A stretch of 64,000 bases of DNA. Source: Pseudomonadota bacterium. Lineage in GTDB: Bacteria; Pseudomonadota; Alphaproteobacteria; Rhizobiales; Xanthobacteraceae. The stretch covers positions 62,001 through 126,000 of the forward strand of contig JAEWHP010000046.1 of assembly GCA_023387735.1 (NCBI GenBank), in the 5' to 3' direction. The notes below the pieces were generated by a model, which was not told the DNA's origin, made no database searches, and saw only the letters and a list, made by a program, of their open reading frames with translations. Both the position numbers and the translations under genes were made by a program. Below, piece after piece: positions 61,592 to 64,000 of the stretch (positions are counted from its first letter, which is position 1; every line of letters starts with the position of its first letter).

Positions 61592-62272
61592 AGCCAGGCA
61601 TACTTTCGCGTTCTCGCGGCATGATTTGCCCGAGGTTTGCATCTTGGTTCGCCCCCTAACCAAGGGCGCAGGGAAGACCGGGTGCGCGCTGCACCCGCGG
61701 TCTCGCGTGCGATTTGCACAAACAAAAATGCACACGAGCATACAGGTTCAGCGGAAACACTCCGGCCTTCCCTGCGCAGTGGCTTTACGGCTTATAACGT
61801 GATCTCCCCGGAGAACGGCTCTTTTGCCTCCGTCGCTCCACGAGGTGAATCGTGAAACTTGACGCCAGCACCGCGACGTCAGGACCACACGACTTCGCCG
61901 TACGCATCATGCGCCTTCGTCTTTTGCGCAATCTGCGTCCACCGCATCCCACCGCGCGTTCGTGACGATCGCGAGCCGCCCCTCGTAAACGCGCGGAATT
62001 ATAGCGATGATTTGCCCGACAGGCAGAGCGGAATATTTTTACGCGAAGGGATGGACAGACTTTCAGCTGATTTGCCCGTCGTGTTGATATGTCGCAGGAG
62101 AAATACGCATTCGTCCTTGCGGGTTAAGCAAAGCACCTGTGAACGACGCGGGCCGATGGTGAAGTGAACGAGGCTTTCTCCGCATGACCGTTTTCGCGGG
62201 GTTTACGTCATTTCGATCGAAGCACGACCGCTGTAAGTTCGATTCAAACCGAACATCATCGAGCGAACTGTC
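61592..62272. other. Long gene-free region with internal repeats
   Basis: About 680 bases show no convincing coding frame on either strand. The word TGATTTGCCCG occurs three times (61622-61632, 62010-62020, 62068-62078), and inverted segments such as GGTGCGCGCTGCACC occur. The base composition is lower in GC in the second half (for example GCGGAATATTTTTACG). It resembles a long dispersed non-coding repeat I associate with Bradyrhizobium genomes, here probably decayed. Promoter elements for the DJ-1-like gene should lie near the right end but are not obvious. Confidence 0.5.
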
Positions 62273-63412
62273 ATGAATTCACGACGTCTGTTGTGGAGCG
62301 GTCTCTGCGCCTTTGCACTCTTCATCGCGATCGGCGGCGGCTGGATCCTTTCGCTGCCGCCGGCGCCTTCGGTGGCCGCACCATCGCCGATCACACAGCA
62401 GGAGACCGACGCCACGATCGCGGCGCTGAAACCACCAAAGCGGCAGCGTCCACTGATCGCCATCATCGGAATCAACGATGCGACCGAGACCACCGACTAT
62501 CTGATGCCCTATGGCATCCTCAAGCGGGCCGACGTCGCCGATGTCGTGACGCTGGCAACGGCAGCCGGGCCGATGACCCTGTTTCCGGCGCTCAGGATCG
62601 AGCCGCAGGCAACGACAGCGGAATTCGACGCACGGAATCCCGAAGGTGCCGACTATGTCATCGTCCCTGCGATGACCCGCGACGACGATCCGGCGGCGCT
62701 GCAATGGATCAGGAACCAGTCGGCGAAAGGCGCCATCGTCGTCGGAGTTTGCGTCGGCGCCAAGGTCGTCGGCGACGCCGGGCTGCTGCATGACAAGCGG
62801 GCGACCACGCACTGGTATTCGATCAAGGAACTGCGCGAAGATCATCCCACGGCCCGCTACGTCGAAGACCGCCGTTTTGTGGTCGACAACGGCGTCGCGA
62901 CGACGACGGGAATCACGGCGTCGATGCCGATGTCGCTGACGCTGATCGAGGCGATCGCTGGCCGCGACAAGGCCGCAGCCATCGCAGGCGAGATCGGCCT
63001 TGCAAACTGGGATGCGCGGCACGAGAGCGACGCGTTCAAGTTCACGCGGCCGTTTGCGTTGACGGCGATCGGCAACACCGCCGCATTCTGGAATCGGGAG
63101 CAACTCGGCATCGAACTCAAGGAAGGCGTCGACGAAGTGTCACTGGCGCTTGTCGCCGACGCATGGTCGCGGACCTACCGCTCGCGGGCGGTGACGTTTG
63201 CCGGCACCGCCGATGCGCAAGCGAGCCGCAACGGCATTCGCATCCTACCCGATCAGGTCGTGGCAAACTGGCCGGTGGAAAGGCTGCTGCCACCTGTCGG
63301 GGATCGCAAGCCGGCGGAGGTGCTCGACGATACGCTGCGCGACATGACGGACCGCTACGGCGCGCGCACGACCGACTTCGTCGCGATGCAGTTGGAGTAT
63401 CCGAGGCGGTGA
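62273..63412 (+). CDS. DJ-1/PfpI family protein with N-terminal membrane anchor
   Basis: The product has 379 residues. A single hydrophobic segment (WSGLCAFALFIAIGGGWILS) anchors or exports the protein. Residues about 60-240 form a class I glutamine-amidotransferase-like DJ-1/PfpI domain: IAIIGINDATETTDYLMPYG, ADYVIVPAMT and the nucleophile elbow VGVCVGAKVVGDAGLL with its Cys. The domain resembles the N-terminal half of AraC-type GlxA regulators, but no helix-turn-helix follows. Instead there are about 130 residues of unknown fold. It is flanked by repeats on both sides and faces the dehydrogenase at 63521. Confidence 0.8.
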   Translation: MNSRRLLWSGLCAFALFIAIGGGWILSLPPAPSVAAPSPITQQETDATIAALKPPKRQRPLIAIIGINDATETTDYLMPYGILKRADVADVVTLATAAGPMTLFPALRIEPQATTAEFDARNPEGADYVIVPAMTRDDDPAALQWIRNQSAKGAIVVGVCVGAKVVGDAGLLHDKRATTHWYSIKELREDHPTARYVEDRRFVVDNGVATTTGITASMPMSLTLIEAIAGRDKAAAIAGEIGLANWDARHESDAFKFTRPFALTAIGNTAAFWNREQLGIELKEGVDEVSLALVADAWSRTYRSRAVTFAGTADAQASRNGIRILPDQVVANWPVERLLPPVGDRKPAEVLDDTLRDMTDRYGARTTDFVAMQLEYPRR

Positions 63413-63417
63413 AATTC

Positions 63418-63511
63418 GTCGGGTGGGCAAAGCGCAAGCGTGCCCACCATCGAACAGCAAGGCCGATGACGGATGGTGGGCACGTCGCTTGCGCTCCTTT
63501 GCCCACCCTAC
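63418..63511. repeat. Palindromic intergenic repeat, family B, copy 2
   Basis: GGGTGGGCAAAGCGCAAGCG and GCTTGCGCTCCTTTGCCCACCC form the outer arms, with inner GTGCCCACCAT and ATGGTGGGCAC. It separates two converging genes. Confidence 0.9.
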
Positions 63512-63520
63512 ATCGCCGAG

Positions 63521-64000
63521 CTATCGCCACGGCTCGACGATGATCTTGGTATGCGCCTCGGGATTGGCGAGATCCGCAAACGCCTTCGCCACGCCGTCGA
63601 TGCCGACGCTGGCGGTCACCATCGAGGCTGCATCGACCTGCCCTTCCGCGATCAGGCGCAGCGAGTACGCGAACTCCTCCGGCGTGTAGCCGAGCACGTA
63701 CTGGACGTTGAGTTCCTTCATGATGCCGAGCATCGGCTCGGAGCGGTCGGTCTCCATGCAGACGCCGACCACGACGATGCGGGCATCGCGCGGCGCACCC
63801 TCGAACACCTGCTGGATCAGTCCGGGGACGCCGACGCATTCGAAGATCAGCGCGGGTTTCAGCGCCGGCAGCAATGCCTGCAGCGGCGGTCGCGCGGCTT
63901 TCTCTTCCGGCGACATCTGGGCGTGTTCGGCCCAGGCGGCATAAGGCAGCGTGCGGGCGGGATCGACGACGATGTCGGCGCCGAGCTTTTCGGCGAGCGC
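63521..64000 (-). CDS. Zinc-type medium-chain alcohol dehydrogenase, C-terminal part (start outside window)
   Basis: The frame runs leftward from the right edge to a stop at 63521 and shows the last 159 residues. ALAEKLGADIVVDPARTLPY is the typical NAD-binding-domain continuation of medium-chain dehydrogenases. PALIFECVGVPGLIQQVFEG, ARIVVVGVCMETD and the C-terminal SVGIDGVAKAFADLANPEAH with KIIVEPW support this. The catalytic zinc half lies beyond the window, so substrate and metal content cannot be judged. Confidence 0.88.
   Translation of the reverse strand, partial: ALAEKLGADIVVDPARTLPYAAWAEHAQMSPEEKAARPPLQALLPALKPALIFECVGVPGLIQQVFEGAPRDARIVVVGVCMETDRSEPMLGIMKELNVQYVLGYTPEEFAYSLRLIAEGQVDAASMVTASVGIDGVAKAFADLANPEAHTKIIVEPWR

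Overview
The window is typical of an alphaproteobacterium of the Bradyrhizobium/Rhodopseudomonas group. It has very high GC, dense genes, a phasin and a class III polyhydroxyalkanoate (PHA) synthase, many ABC importers for peptides and organic acids, a self-sufficient P450, and several families of palindromic intergenic repeats. The genus is inferred from this combination; no rRNA or other marker gene lies in the window. I saw no tRNA, rRNA, CRISPR array, transposase, prophage or replication origin.

Layout. 1-5.6 kb: a DUF445 membrane protein cut by the left edge, a phasin with a striking promoter palindrome, a translationally coupled phaE-like/phaC/GNAT operon, an alpha/beta hydrolase and a spermidine-synthase-like protein. 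5.6-12.7 kb: lipid and oxidative genes on the minus strand (CYP102-type P450-reductase fusion, epoxide hydrolase, wax ester/diacylglycerol acyltransferase, lipase-like hydrolase, DUF6489). 12.9-29.0 kb: an FAD amino-acid oxidase diverges from a 12-gene plus-strand operon. That operon holds two complete dipeptide/oligopeptide ABC importers enclosing a gamma-glutamyltransferase and a DUF1028 protein; a possible RidA-like protein faces its end. 29.1-34.3 kb: a tetR-adaptor-RND efflux operon with a perfect operator palindrome and a strong terminator. 34.5-36.6 kb: a soluble P450 and two small secreted paralogues.

36.8-45.3 kb: a minus-strand catabolic operon with a NitT/TauT-type ABC importer, an enolase-superfamily enzyme, a Gfo/Idh oxidoreductase, a DUF993 aldolase-like protein and a TIM-barrel isomerase, behind a TetR regulator. 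Its substrate is unknown. 45.5-49.6 kb: a VOC protein coupled to glutamate dehydrogenase, then two PfkB-type sugar kinases. 49.6-53.0 kb: an orphan TRAP binding protein, a ferredoxin-reductase-type flavoprotein and an enoyl-CoA hydratase. 53.0-58.2 kb: an oxidative sugar-acid module (IlvD/Edd dehydratase, uronate-dehydrogenase-like SDR, SMP-30 lactonase) followed by an aldehyde dehydrogenase. 58.5-61.5 kb: an AceE-like 2-oxoacid dehydrogenase E1 diverging from an Lrp regulator. 61.5-62.3 kb: a gene-free stretch with repeats. 62.3-64 kb: a DJ-1/PfpI-like protein and a zinc-type alcohol dehydrogenase cut by the right edge.

The strongest candidates for undescribed biology are the operon at 36.8-45.3 kb, the twin peptide-importer operon around the gamma-glutamyltransferase, and the oxidative uronate module that uses an IlvD/Edd dehydratase. 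Five unrelated families of hairpin repeats occupy the gene junctions.
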